Source: Salinicola lusitanus
GTDB lineage: Bacteria; Pseudomonadota; Gammaproteobacteria; Pseudomonadales; Halomonadaceae
DNA: 64,000 nucleotides
NCBI RefSeq assembly: GCF_003206045.1
Contig: NZ_PZJM01000002.1
Span: forward strand, 125,592-189,591
Direction: 5' to 3'
The position numbers were made by a program, and so were the translations under genes. Each line of letters opens with the position of its first letter. The first letter of the stretch is position 1. Shown piece by piece: positions 51,414 to 60,613 of this stretch. The notes beneath the pieces were generated by a model. It was not told the DNA's origin, did no database searches, and was given only the letters and a program-made list of their open reading frames with translations.

Positions 51414-52313
51414 ATGTTCGACTTCAAGGAAATCGAAGCCTTCGTCTGGATCGTACGCCTGGGATCGTTCCGCCTTGCCGCACAGCACCTGCACCTGACC
51501 CAGCCCTCCATCTCGGATCGTATTGCCCGGCTCGAGGAGTTCGTCGGCGGGCCGCTGCTGGATCGCGCCCAGCGCCCGATCCAGCCCACACCCAAGGGTC
51601 GACAGTTCTACCGCCACGCTCAGCACATGCTGGAGACACGCCAGGAAGCGATGGCGATGCTCGAGGCCAACAACCCGTTCCAGGGAGTGCTGCGTCTCGG
51701 CGTGGTCGAGACCATCGCCCACAGCTGGTTGCCGGCGTTCATCGCCGAACTCGCCAACCGCTTCCCCGACATGACGCTGCAGCTCGAGGTGGACGGCACG
51801 CCGGGACTCGCCAACCGGCTGCTCAATCGCCAGATCGACATGGCCTTCACGCTGGGACCGGTCGACGCCCAGGACATCCTCAGCCGGCCGCTATGCCACT
51901 ATGCCACGGGCCTGATCGCCACCCCGCAGCTGGGCTTCTCGGCCCGGACGTTCACCCTGGAAGCGCTGGCGCGTACCGGCACGCCCTTGATCACCTTCGC
52001 CAGCGACAGCCGCCCCTACCGGGAGCTGCAGTCGCTGTTGCATCAGCAGCGCCTGGAGCGGATCAAGCTGCACTGCTCCGGCTCGGTCTGGACCATCGTG
52101 CGCCTGGCACTGGACGGTATCGGCGTCGGCGCCATCCCGCCCCGCATCGTCGAGCAGGAGATCGCCCGCGGCGAGCTCATCACCCTGCCCTGTGATCTGC
52201 CCCGGCTCGACTTCGCCGCCTCCTGGCCGCAGCACATCGACAAGGCGCTGGCCGATGGCGTCATCGACCTGGCGATCGAGCTCGGGCAACGGGACCAGCG
52301 CGAGCACGCCTGA
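51414..52313 (+). CDS. LysR-family regulator
   Basis: A 299-residue LysR protein: helix-turn-helix SFRLAAQHLHLTQPSISDRIARLE and a two-lobed effector domain. The C-terminal part (GSVWTIVRLALDGIGVGAIPP) matches the group often linked to small-molecule catabolic clusters. The start MFDFKEIEAFVW is the family norm. It lies 229 bp upstream of the DUF1445/TRAP cluster in the same direction and is its likely regulator. Confidence 0.85.
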   Translation: MFDFKEIEAFVWIVRLGSFRLAAQHLHLTQPSISDRIARLEEFVGGPLLDRAQRPIQPTPKGRQFYRHAQHMLETRQEAMAMLEANNPFQGVLRLGVVETIAHSWLPAFIAELANRFPDMTLQLEVDGTPGLANRLLNRQIDMAFTLGPVDAQDILSRPLCHYATGLIATPQLGFSARTFTLEALARTGTPLITFASDSRPYRELQSLLHQQRLERIKLHCSGSVWTIVRLALDGIGVGAIPPRIVEQEIARGELITLPCDLPRLDFAASWPQHIDKALADGVIDLAIELGQRDQREHA

Positions 52314-52542
52314 CGCCGAAAGCGGCGTTACCGAGGGGTCCCTTGTCGCAAGGCGTTGCCGATATACCTGACGTCGAAAGGTTTTGTCGAGAACGCTGGG
52401 ATTGAAAGGTTTTACCGATGAAGAAGAATCATAAAAATCGATTGGATTGATGCGTCGTGAACCCATAGCGTGGGATGTCATAAGGCGGCGCCCGGTTCTG
52501 CCGGCCAAGACTGCCACGACAATGACAACCAGGATCGACGAC

Positions 52543-53337
52543 ATGACCTCTCTCGACGCCACCGTCTCTCCGGCCGAGGCGCGCGCCGCCATCCGCCGCG
52601 GCGACTGGCCCACCACCACCACCGGTATCGCCAACGGTTTCGCCCAGGCCAATCTGGTCATCATCCCCGACACCTACGCCGCCGACTTCCTGCGTTTCTG
52701 CATGGCCAATCGCGCCGCCTGTCCGGTGCTCGACGTCAGCGAACCGGGCAGCTTTCATCCGCAGGCCCTGGGAGAGTCGATCGACCTACGCACCGACGTG
52801 CCGCGCTATCGCGTCTACGAACATGGCGAACTGGTCGACGAGCCGGCCGACCTCGTCTCCCGCTGGCGCGACGACCTGGTCACCTTCTCGATCGGCTGCT
52901 CGTTCTCGTTCGAGGAGTCGCTGCTCGCCGAGGGCGTGCCGGTTCGCCACATGGCCGCGCGGACCATCGTGCCGATGTACCGGACCCGCATTCCGCTGAT
53001 TCCCGCCGGCCCGTTCCACGGCAGCTACGTCGTGTCGATGCGCGCCATGTCGCCGGCCGATGCCATCCGCGCCGTGCAGATCACCACCGACATGCCCAGC
53101 GTTCACGGCGCGCCCCTGCATCTGGCGCGACCGGAGCTGATCGGCATCGACGATATCCACCGGCCGGACTTCGGCGATGCCCCGGTGATGGAAGCCGGCG
53201 ACATCCCGGTGTTCTGGGCCTGCGGCGTGACACCGCAGATCGCGCTGATGAATGCGAAGCTACCCTTCGCCATGGCCCACGCCCCCGGTCATATGCTGAT
53301 TACCGACATCCCCAACTATCGTCTGAAGTATCGGTAG
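52543..53337 (+). CDS. DUF1445-family putative hydro-lyase
   Basis: A 264-residue protein of the YcsI/DUF1445 family. Conserved elements are GDWPTTTTGIANGFAQANL near the start, the SIGCSFSFEE cysteine stretch, PGSFHPQ and the tail GVTPQIALM and MAHAPGHMLITD. The family includes proteins related to mammalian D-glutamate cyclase, and bacterial members are named putative hydro-lyases; its reaction here is unknown. AGGA lies 8 nt before the ATG at 52543. It starts an operon with TRAP transporter, DUF2848, amidase and ureidoglycolate-lyase-like genes. Confidence 0.8.
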   Translation: MTSLDATVSPAEARAAIRRGDWPTTTTGIANGFAQANLVIIPDTYAADFLRFCMANRAACPVLDVSEPGSFHPQALGESIDLRTDVPRYRVYEHGELVDEPADLVSRWRDDLVTFSIGCSFSFEESLLAEGVPVRHMAARTIVPMYRTRIPLIPAGPFHGSYVVSMRAMSPADAIRAVQITTDMPSVHGAPLHLARPELIGIDDIHRPDFGDAPVMEAGDIPVFWACGVTPQIALMNAKLPFAMAHAPGHMLITDIPNYRLKYR

Positions 53338-53411
53338 CGGCGATATCGCGGCGGTCACGCCGCTCGCGCCTGCCGAAGACTCGTAAAACAACCTCAACAA
53401 GCGAGACTCCC

Positions 53412-54458
53412 ATGAAGAAGACACTGTTTGGCCTCACGCTCTCCGCCCTGACTGTCGGCCTTGCCCAGGGCGCCGCCGCCGACACCAGCCTCAACGTCGT
53501 CGGTACCTGGAGCGCGGTCTCCCTGCACAAGAACTTCGAGAAGCCGTTCTGGACCGAGACCCTGCCCAAGGCGAGCGATGGCCAGATCCAGGTCCAGATG
53601 ACGACCTTCGATCAGATGGGTATCGAAGGCAGCGATGTCTTCACCTACCTGAAGAACGGCCTGTTCAATGTCGGCATGACCTTCTCCGACTACGTCGGCG
53701 GCGAGGCGCCGGCACTGGAAGGTCTCGACCTGCCGATGATGACCACCGATCCCGAGAAGGCCCGCGAGGTCAGCGAGGCGTTCATGCCGATCGCCGAGAG
53801 AACGATGCAGTCTCACTACAATGCGCACGTGCTGGCGATCGCGCCCAACACGCCGCAGGTGGTGTTCTGCAACACGCCGATCAAGGGCCTCGGCGACCTG
53901 CAGGGCAAGAAGGTCCGCGCCAGCGGCCGCACCACGGCGGAGTTCCTCTCCGCCATCGGCGCCCAGAGCACGGTCATGGCCTTCAACGAAGTGCCCGGCG
54001 CGCTGGAGCGCGGGGTGATCGACTGTGCCGTCACCGGCTCGCTCTCCGGCTACAACTCCGGCTGGCAGGATGTCGCCGACTATTTGCTGCCTCTCCCCAT
54101 CGGCGGCTGGGATACGGTCATCACGGCGGTCAGTGACGACACCTGGAACTCGCTCGACGACGAGACCAAGCAGACCATCGAGAGCCAGATCGTACCCGGC
54201 TTCATCGATCCGGTGTGGAACAACCTGGCCAAGGACGAGCAGCAGGGCATCGCCTGCCTGACCGGCAATGGCGAGTGCGAGCACGGCAAGCCGGGCGACA
54301 TGACACTGGTCGAGGTGACCGACGCCGACCGCGAGCGCGCCCATCAGGCGCTGGTCAGTGCGGTCCTGCCGAGCTGGGCCTCGCGGATCGATGACGAAAC
54401 GATCTCGCTGTGGAACGAGAACGTCGCTCCCCTCGTCGCCCTCCCCATCGTCAAGTAA
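53412..54458 (+). CDS. TRAP transporter substrate-binding protein (DctP-type)
   Basis: A 348-residue periplasmic protein with a signal peptide (cleavage after GAAA). The DctP fold markers are the NGLFNVGMTFSDY loop, GLGDLQGKKVRASGRTT (carboxylate-binding Arg) and FNEVPGALERGVIDCA. Binding of an organic acid is expected from the conserved Arg, but its identity cannot be read. A strong hairpin follows the stop, and the small and large permease genes come next. Confidence 0.88.
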   Translation: MKKTLFGLTLSALTVGLAQGAAADTSLNVVGTWSAVSLHKNFEKPFWTETLPKASDGQIQVQMTTFDQMGIEGSDVFTYLKNGLFNVGMTFSDYVGGEAPALEGLDLPMMTTDPEKAREVSEAFMPIAERTMQSHYNAHVLAIAPNTPQVVFCNTPIKGLGDLQGKKVRASGRTTAEFLSAIGAQSTVMAFNEVPGALERGVIDCAVTGSLSGYNSGWQDVADYLLPLPIGGWDTVITAVSDDTWNSLDDETKQTIESQIVPGFIDPVWNNLAKDEQQGIACLTGNGECEHGKPGDMTLVEVTDADRERAHQALVSAVLPSWASRIDDETISLWNENVAPLVALPIVK

Positions 54459-54467
54459 ATGGATCGC

Positions 54468-54495
54468 AGGGCCGGGCACGTCAGTGCTCGGCCCT
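54468..54495 (+). terminator. Intra-operon hairpin after dctP
   Basis: Twelve-base arms (54468-54479 and 54484-54495) with one G-T pair and a 4-nt loop, no T-run. It probably limits read-through or stabilises the binding-protein mRNA so that more DctP than permease is made. Confidence 0.6.
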
Positions 54496-54517
54496 TGCCC
54501 GTCGGCAGGTATCCAAC

Positions 54518-55141
54518 ATGCTCGCTCTCGTCTCTCTGTTCGACGCGCTCGTGCGCGTCGTCCGCCTCGTCTCGCGCTGGGCCGCTCGGCTCATCGGCCT
54601 GCTGCTGCTGGCCGTCGTCGCGATGGTCATCATGGAAGTGGTCAGCCGCAAACTGCTGGGCCGCTCCTTCGAAGGCGTCCAGGAGTATGCCGGTTATGTC
54701 CTCGCCGTTCTCTCGGCCTGGGGGCTCTCGCACACGCTGGTCGAACGTGCCCATATCCGCATCGATGTCGGCTACTCGAAGCTGCCGATCGCCGCCCGTG
54801 CGGCGCTCGACCTGCTCTCGATACTCGCCGTCAATCTGGTCGGCTGGATGATCGTCATCCACGCCTGGCCGGTGTTCTCGGGGTCACTCGCCAACCACAC
54901 CACCGCCAATACGCCGCTGTCGACGCCGCTGTGGATACCGCAGCTGGTGTGGGTGTTGGGCTACACCTGGTTTGCCCTGGCGGCGGCGGTGCTGGCGATT
55001 CGCGCCCTGCTGGCGGCGGCCGGCGGCGATAGCGCCACGGTTCGCACGCTGATCGGCATGGGCCACGAGGCCGACCCGTTCGAGTCCAACGAGCTCGAAG
55101 CCCGCGCGCACGACAACGCCGCGACAGGAGGAAAACCCTGA
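54518..55141 (+). CDS. TRAP transporter small permease (DctQ-type)
   Basis: A 207-residue inner-membrane protein with four helices (LIGLLLLAVVAMVIMEV, YVLAVLSAWGLSHTLV, VNLVGWMIVIHAW, LVWVLGYTWFALAAAVLAI). Its stop shares one base with the start of the large permease gene (TGATG), so translation is coupled. It links the DctP binding protein to the DctM channel. Confidence 0.88.
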   Translation: MLALVSLFDALVRVVRLVSRWAARLIGLLLLAVVAMVIMEVVSRKLLGRSFEGVQEYAGYVLAVLSAWGLSHTLVERAHIRIDVGYSKLPIAARAALDLLSILAVNLVGWMIVIHAWPVFSGSLANHTTANTPLSTPLWIPQLVWVLGYTWFALAAAVLAIRALLAAAGGDSATVRTLIGMGHEADPFESNELEARAHDNAATGGKP

Positions 55142-56421
55142 TGCTCGCCTATCTCTCCATCGGGATTCTGGCGCTGCTGCTGACCGGCATCCCGGTCGCC
55201 ATCACGCTGTTCCTGCTCGCCTTCGGCGTCGATCAGTTCTTCTCGTTCTTCCCGCTGATGCGGGCGCTCGGCCAGAACCTGTGGTCGGCGGCGGACTCCT
55301 TTCTGCTGATCGCGATTCCGCTGTTCGTGCTGATGGGCGAGATCATCGTCCGCGCGGGGATCGCCGAGCGCGCCTATCGCGCCATGGATCACTGGCTCTC
55401 CTGGCTGCCCGGCGGCCTGCTGCATGCCAACGTGATGACCTCGATGCTGTTCTCCGCGACCTCGGGCTCCTCCGTGGCCACCGCGGCGACGATCTCCACC
55501 GTGGCGCTGCCGCAGGGCGACAAGCTCGGCTATCACCCGCGGCTCTTCTGCGGCAGTATCGCCGCCGGCGGCACGCTGGGCATCCTGATCCCGCCATCGA
55601 TCAACCTGATCGTCTACGGCTTCCTGACCGAGACCTCGATCCCCAAGCTGTTCGTGGCCGGGCTGCTGCCGGGGCTGCTGCTGACCGGCCTGTTCATGCT
55701 GACGGCGATCCTGTTCTGCGCTTTCAAGCCGTCGCTGGGCGGGCCACGCCGTCGCTCGAGCTGGCCTGAGCGTTTGCGTCATCTGAAGTTCCTGCTGCCG
55801 CTGCTGATCCTGTTCGTCGCCATCGTCGGCTCGATCTACACCGGCTGGGCGACGCCCACCGAAGCCGCCGCCATCGGCGTGGTGGTCGCGCTGATTCTCG
55901 CCGCGTTCAACCGGCGGCTGGACTGGCGCATGCTGACCGAAGCGCTCGACAACACCGTGCGCACCACCTCGATGATCCTGTTCATCATGCTGGCGGCCTC
56001 GTTTCTCAACTTCGCGCTCGCCTCGGCGGGCCTCTCCGGCCAGCTGACGCAGCTGCTGACGCAACTGGACCTGTCGCCGATGGCGCTGCTGCTCTGCGTG
56101 CTGGCGCTGCTGGTGGTTCTCGGTTTCTTCATCGAGACGCTGTCGATGATGGTGATCACGCTGCCGATCATCGCGCCCCTGCTGTTCGCCGCGGGCTTCG
56201 ACAAGGTGTGGTTCGGCGTGGTGATGATCCTGTTCGTCGAGATGGCGCTGATCACCCCTCCGGTCGGTCTCAACCTCTACATCGTGCAGGCAGCCCGGCG
56301 CGGCAAGCCGTTCTCCGACGTGATCGTCGGCACGCTGCCGTTCATTGCCGCCATGGTGGTGATGGCCGTGCTGCTGATCCTGTTCCCCGGCATCGCCCTG
56401 TGGCTGCCGAACTCGCTCTGA
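55141..56421 (+). CDS. TRAP transporter large permease (DctM-type)
   Basis: A 426-residue membrane protein of the DctM family with about 12 helices. It keeps the GSSVATAATISTVALP and GGTLGILIPPSINLIVYG stretches that form the two substrate-binding hairpins. It is driven by a sodium or proton gradient. It is the last transporter gene before the enzyme genes of the cluster. Confidence 0.9.
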   Translation: MLAYLSIGILALLLTGIPVAITLFLLAFGVDQFFSFFPLMRALGQNLWSAADSFLLIAIPLFVLMGEIIVRAGIAERAYRAMDHWLSWLPGGLLHANVMTSMLFSATSGSSVATAATISTVALPQGDKLGYHPRLFCGSIAAGGTLGILIPPSINLIVYGFLTETSIPKLFVAGLLPGLLLTGLFMLTAILFCAFKPSLGGPRRRSSWPERLRHLKFLLPLLILFVAIVGSIYTGWATPTEAAAIGVVVALILAAFNRRLDWRMLTEALDNTVRTTSMILFIMLAASFLNFALASAGLSGQLTQLLTQLDLSPMALLLCVLALLVVLGFFIETLSMMVITLPIIAPLLFAAGFDKVWFGVVMILFVEMALITPPVGLNLYIVQAARRGKPFSDVIVGTLPFIAAMVVMAVLLILFPGIALWLPNSL

Positions 56422-56508
56422 TCCGCCGCGTCGTCGATGCATTGCGTCATCGATGACTCGCGGCACTCGACGCCGATGTCTGCTCCAACGACAACTCAGG
56501 AACCGCTC

Positions 56509-57192
56509 ATGCTGACTTTCGATACCCCCGAGAACACGCTCACCGTCACGCCGCAACGACTGGCGATCGCCGGCTGGGCAGGCCGCGATCAGGCGAACGT
56601 GCAACATCACATCGACGAGCTGGCCGCCATCGGCGTCAAGCCGCCCTCCAGCGTACCGCTGTTCTATCGCGCCAGTGCGCAACTGCTGACCCAGGCGGAG
56701 AACGTCGAGATGCTCGGCGGCGACGGCTCCGGCGAAGCCGAGGTCTGCCTGGTCAGCGACGAAGATGGCCGACTGTGGGTGACGCTCGCCTCCGATCACA
56801 CCGATCGTAAACTCGAGGCGGTCGGTGTCGCCGAGTCCAAGCAGCTCTGCGCCAAGCCGGTCGCCCGACAGGCCTGGCCGCTGGCGGCCATCCGCGAGCA
56901 TTGGGATGCGCTGGAACTGGCCAGTGAGATCGAAGAGAACGGCCAGGTCGTCACCTATCAGCAGGGCACGCTGGCCGAGCTGCTGGACGTCGACACGCTG
57001 CTGGCCAAGCTGCCGGCCGCACTCAAGCAGGGCGAATCGCTGGCCCCCAACACGCTGCTGCTGTGCGGCACGGTACCGGCCATCGGCGGTATCCGACCCA
57101 GCCCGCGCTTCTCGATGACGCTCACCGACCCCGTGCTGAATCGCCGCCTGAGCCATAGCTATACCGTCATCGAGCTCGAGGTCGCGCAATGA
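56509..57192 (+). CDS. DUF2848 family protein
   Basis: A 227-residue soluble protein matching DUF2848: early IAGWAGRDQANVQHHIDEL, central SDHTDRKLEAVGVAESKQLC and late LLLCGTVPAIGGIRPSPRF. The latter and the general fold recall fumarylacetoacetate-hydrolase-like enzymes. AGGAA lies 7 nt before the ATG at 56509; earlier in-frame ATGs lack such a site. Its stop overlaps the amidase start (ATGA), so the two are translated together and probably act on the same compound. Confidence 0.75.
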   Translation: MLTFDTPENTLTVTPQRLAIAGWAGRDQANVQHHIDELAAIGVKPPSSVPLFYRASAQLLTQAENVEMLGGDGSGEAEVCLVSDEDGRLWVTLASDHTDRKLEAVGVAESKQLCAKPVARQAWPLAAIREHWDALELASEIEENGQVVTYQQGTLAELLDVDTLLAKLPAALKQGESLAPNTLLLCGTVPAIGGIRPSPRFSMTLTDPVLNRRLSHSYTVIELEVAQ

Positions 57193-58580
57193 GCTCGCCA
57201 CAGACGCCACAGGATGCCGCTCGCGCATTCTGGGCGCGGCCTGCCGGCCAACGCCGCCTGCACGACTGGCAGGCGGCCATCGACAGCGGCGACTTCACCT
57301 CCGCCCAGGCGCTGGAGGCCCTGGTCGAGCGAGCCCGCTCACAGGCTGCGGTCACCGCTACGGCCTATCTCGAATTCGATGCCGACAAGCTGACGGACCG
57401 GTTGGCGCGGGTCGACCCCACCCAACCTCTGGCGGGTGTGCCGATCAGCATCAAGGATCTGTTCGACGTCCAGGGCGAGCTGACCCGGGCCGCCTCCCGC
57501 GTGCTGGGTGGCAATCCACCGGCCAGCCACGATGCGCCGGCGGTCCAGCGTCTGCGCCGTGCCGGGGCGCTGCTGACCGGGCGTACCAACATGAGCGAAT
57601 TCGCATTCTCGGGGCTCGGCCTCAATCGACACTACGGCACGCCCCCCAATCCGTTCGATGACGAACGCATCACCGGCGGTTCGACCTCGGGCGGCGCGGC
57701 CTCGGTCGCCTTCGGCCTCGCCGCCGCCACGCTGGGCAGCGATACCGGCGGTTCGCTCAGGATCCCGGCGGCGTTCTGCGGCCTGACCGGCTTCAAGCCG
57801 AGCCAGGCCAGCGTGCCCGGTGAAGGGGCTTACCCGCTCGCGCCGAGCCTCGACTGCGTGGGTCCGATCGCGCCCAGCGTCGCGTGCTGCGCCAGCCTCT
57901 GGTCGATTCTGGCCGAGCGGCCGCTGCCGGCGCTGGATGCCACGCCGCGGCCGCTACGGTTGGCGATCGCCGAAGGCGGCCTGATGAGCGAGCTCGATGA
58001 TGCGGTTCGCGACGGCTTCGCGGAGGCCGTCGCTGTCCTCGAAGCCAGTGGGTGTCACGTCGAACGCCTACCGTTCGCGGCCGTCGACGCGGCGCTGGCG
58101 ATCAACCAGCAGGGTGGTCTGGTGGTGCCGGAAGCGGCCGCGCTGCACCGCGAGCAGCTCGCCCGCGCCGAGGCCGACTACGACCCCTTGATCGCCGAAC
58201 GCCTGAAGGGCGGCCGGGACATCAGCGCCGCCGATTACCTGCAGCGCCTGTGGCCAAGAGCGGGCTGGCAGCAGCGCTTTGAACAGGAGATGGCCGGCTT
58301 CGATGCGGTGCTGCTGCCCACCGTCGCCACGCTGCCCCCGAGACGCGCTGCGCTCGAGAACGACGCCGCCGCCTTCCAGCGCGCCAACCGGCTGGCGCTG
58401 CGCAATACCAGCGTCTTCAACTATCTCGACGCGGCCTCGATCTCGCTGCCCTACCTCGCCACCGGCGCCGAGCTCCCCATCGGCCTGATGCTATCGCGCC
58501 CCCAGGGCGACGATGACGCTCTGCTGCAGCATGCCTGCGTGGTGGAAGCGATGCTGCAAGGCACCGATCGATCCCGTTGA
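57189..58580 (+). CDS. Amidase signature family enzyme
   Basis: A 463-residue amidase. The catalytic triad is intact: Lys in PISIKDLFDV, cis-Ser in GGSTSGGAASVAF and nucleophilic Ser within the GSDTGGSLRIPAA stretch. This group covers allophanate hydrolase, GatA-like and other amide hydrolases; the substrate is not predictable. It sits between DUF2848 and a ureidoglycolate-lyase-like gene in the TRAP cluster, which makes a ureide or amide substrate the natural guess. Confidence 0.85.
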   Translation: MSSPQTPQDAARAFWARPAGQRRLHDWQAAIDSGDFTSAQALEALVERARSQAAVTATAYLEFDADKLTDRLARVDPTQPLAGVPISIKDLFDVQGELTRAASRVLGGNPPASHDAPAVQRLRRAGALLTGRTNMSEFAFSGLGLNRHYGTPPNPFDDERITGGSTSGGAASVAFGLAAATLGSDTGGSLRIPAAFCGLTGFKPSQASVPGEGAYPLAPSLDCVGPIAPSVACCASLWSILAERPLPALDATPRPLRLAIAEGGLMSELDDAVRDGFAEAVAVLEASGCHVERLPFAAVDAALAINQQGGLVVPEAAALHREQLARAEADYDPLIAERLKGGRDISAADYLQRLWPRAGWQQRFEQEMAGFDAVLLPTVATLPPRRAALENDAAAFQRANRLALRNTSVFNYLDAASISLPYLATGAELPIGLMLSRPQGDDDALLQHACVVEAMLQGTDRSR

Positions 58581-58589
58581 GGACAGTGC

Positions 58590-59132
58590 ATGAACGTCAG
58601 GACGCTGCCGATCGACGCACTCTCGCCGACGTCGTTCGCGCCATATGGCGATGTGATGGGGTGGCCCGCCGATCTTGCCGAAGGCGAGCCGGGATATCGC
58701 TCGACAGCCAGCGATTTCGTCCACCAGCTCAGCTTCGACACCGGCATCGATGGCGGCCCCGCTGAAGTGCTCTGGGTGCACTATCGCGATGACTCATCGC
58801 GCATCGACAAGCTGGAGATGCATCGGCTGACCCATCAGGCCGTCGTGCCGATCCATGGCGGCGATCTGGTGCAGATCGTCTGTCTCGATCACGACGGCGG
58901 TCCGGATATCGATTCGCTGAAGGCCTTTCGGCTGCCTCAGGGCCTGGGCGTATCGATGCATCCCGGCTGCTGGCATGCCACGAGGACACTCGACGGCGAG
59001 GTCACGGCGTTGATGCTGACCCGTCACTCCACCACTCGGGAGCTGGTCGCCATGCTGACCGAAGGTGCGGCCGGTAGCGAGAGCCGGTTGACACCGCTGC
59101 CGGCCGCGATCGAGCTGGATGTCTCACGGTGA
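58590..59132 (+). CDS. Ureidoglycolate lyase-like protein (AllA family)
   Basis: A 180-residue cupin-fold protein of the ureidoglycolate lyase family. It begins TLPIDALSPTSFAPYGDVM, with the family-typical APYG stretch, and ends with VSMHPGCWHATRTL, the conserved His-rich strand. AllA splits ureidoglycolate to glyoxylate and urea. It is the last gene of the TRAP/amidase cluster; with the amidase next to it, a ureido compound is a plausible substrate for the pathway. Confidence 0.8.
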   Translation: MNVRTLPIDALSPTSFAPYGDVMGWPADLAEGEPGYRSTASDFVHQLSFDTGIDGGPAEVLWVHYRDDSSRIDKLEMHRLTHQAVVPIHGGDLVQIVCLDHDGGPDIDSLKAFRLPQGLGVSMHPGCWHATRTLDGEVTALMLTRHSTTRELVAMLTEGAAGSESRLTPLPAAIELDVSR

Positions 59133-59180
59133 TGTGCCACGCGTCGAGATGCATCACGCGCCTGGGCCTCAAGCACCTCA

Positions 59181-60479
59181 TCAGCGTCCCGACCCACGAC
59201 GCGCGAGACGGCCGATCTTGTCGATCAGTCCCAGTGGCGGCATGGCGGGCAGATAGAAGTGTTGCAGCGGCGTGTCCGGTCGGCTCGATACCGTCGTTTT
59301 CGGCGCGGCATCGACCTGTCCCCCGCGGCCGGGCCGGTAGCCGATCAGCATCGTCGCCAATGCGATCGACGCGAAGACGATGAAACAGAAGGCGTAGCCG
59401 TGGTTGCCGATCAGATAGCCCGCGAGTGGCGAACCGACGATCTGGCCCGCCGCGATCATCAGGAACGGCAAGCCGAGCCCGATGGCGGGACGGTCACTGT
59501 AGAGGCGCACGCCCCAGACCAGATAGATCCCCGTCAGCATGATGTAGCTCGCCCCGAACAGGGCACCTGACCCCAGGGCGGCCGGCAGGCTCGAGGGCAT
59601 CAGCGCGAGCAGCGACAGCGCAAGTGCCAGCGCGGCCAGCGTTGCCCGGTGCACCCCATTGATACCGAAGCGGTTGACGAGATCCCCGGCAAGGCCACCG
59701 ACCAGACCGGCGACGCCAATCAGAATCCAGACGCTGTTGGCCAGCGCCTGGGAGAACTGCCCCCGCGTGAGCAGCGCCTCGCTCGAGAAGGTCCAGTAGG
59801 CGGCACTGGCAATGCCCATGCCCATCGCGGCCACCATCACGCGCCAGGCCGAGTCCCGTTGCACGCCTCCTCGGTTCGACCTGCCCGCTGCCTCCGAGGC
59901 AGTGTCGCCACGTGCTTCGCCTGTCCCGGAACGCGGCACGCTGACGAACAACAGCACGGCGTTGAGCAACGCGGTCACCGCAAAAGCGGCGTAGGCGATG
60001 CGCCACTGTCCCGTGGCGATAAACGCCACCGGGCCGGAGATGGCGACGCCGAGGCTGGTGCCGGCATTGATGACGGTATTGGCCCGGCCCTGGCGGTCGG
60101 TTGCGATCGAACTCGAGACGGCCTGGGCCATGGGTGGCGATGCCAGCCCGGTGCTGGCTCCCGCCAGCAGGATGGCGCCGGCCAGCCACAGCGCGCTGGT
60201 GCTGACGGAGATGACCGCCATTCCCGTCGCGGCGACCAGGGCCGCGGCAACGGCCATGGCTCGAGCGCCGAGCCGCTCCACCAGTAGCGCGCTGATCACG
60301 ATGGCGAAACAGTAGCCCACGTAGGCACCGCTGCCGATGGCCCCCGCCATTGTCGAATTCAACCCGACATCCTCGCGCATGCTGGGCAGGAACAGGCCGT
60401 AGGCGAAGCGTGCCAGACCGTAGCTCACACCGATCAGTAGCGTCCCCGCGACGATCAGTCGACGTTCCTGGTGGGTCAT
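59181..60479 (-). CDS. MFS transporter, YbfB/YjiJ family
   Basis: A 432-residue major facilitator with 12 helices. The early GVSYGLARFAYGLFLPSM matches YbfB/YjiJ proteins, and the SLGVAISGPVAFIATGQWR element is a central helix with a proton-linked motif. The last 50 residues form a soluble tail. Its promoter region holds a copy of the palindrome found upstream of the adjacent tetR-like gene, so it is probably an efflux gene under that repressor. Confidence 0.85.
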   Translation of the reverse strand: MTHQERRLIVAGTLLIGVSYGLARFAYGLFLPSMREDVGLNSTMAGAIGSGAYVGYCFAIVISALLVERLGARAMAVAAALVAATGMAVISVSTSALWLAGAILLAGASTGLASPPMAQAVSSSIATDRQGRANTVINAGTSLGVAISGPVAFIATGQWRIAYAAFAVTALLNAVLLFVSVPRSGTGEARGDTASEAAGRSNRGGVQRDSAWRVMVAAMGMGIASAAYWTFSSEALLTRGQFSQALANSVWILIGVAGLVGGLAGDLVNRFGINGVHRATLAALALALSLLALMPSSLPAALGSGALFGASYIMLTGIYLVWGVRLYSDRPAIGLGLPFLMIAAGQIVGSPLAGYLIGNHGYAFCFIVFASIALATMLIGYRPGRGGQVDAAPKTTVSSRPDTPLQHFYLPAMPPLGLIDKIGRLARRGSGR

Positions 60480-60541
60480 GATGCTCTTCTCCCTGGCTAC
60501 CGAATCCGGCTCGAGCGACGAGCCCAGACGACAGCCTCGAT

Positions 60542-60559
60542 GTAAAATGATCGTTTTCC
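60542..60559. promoter_or_regulatory. TetR-type operator before the MFS gene
   Basis: GTAAAATGATCGTTTTCC resembles the tetR-proximal palindrome at 61151-61168: both share GTAAAA-x-GATC-x-x-TTT. It is 63 bp upstream of the MFS start. Confidence 0.6.
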
Positions 60560-60613
60560 CTACACTCGTGACACAGCCGCCGGCATCGAGCCGGAGAGGA
60601 CAATCTCCTGCGG

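Noticed and set aside
54961-57228. Long minus-strand open frame (755 codons) opposite the TRAP, DUF2848 and amidase genes
   Set aside because: It is low-complexity (Gln/Arg/His-rich) and mirrors three well-supported genes; long antisense frames are common in GC-rich DNA.
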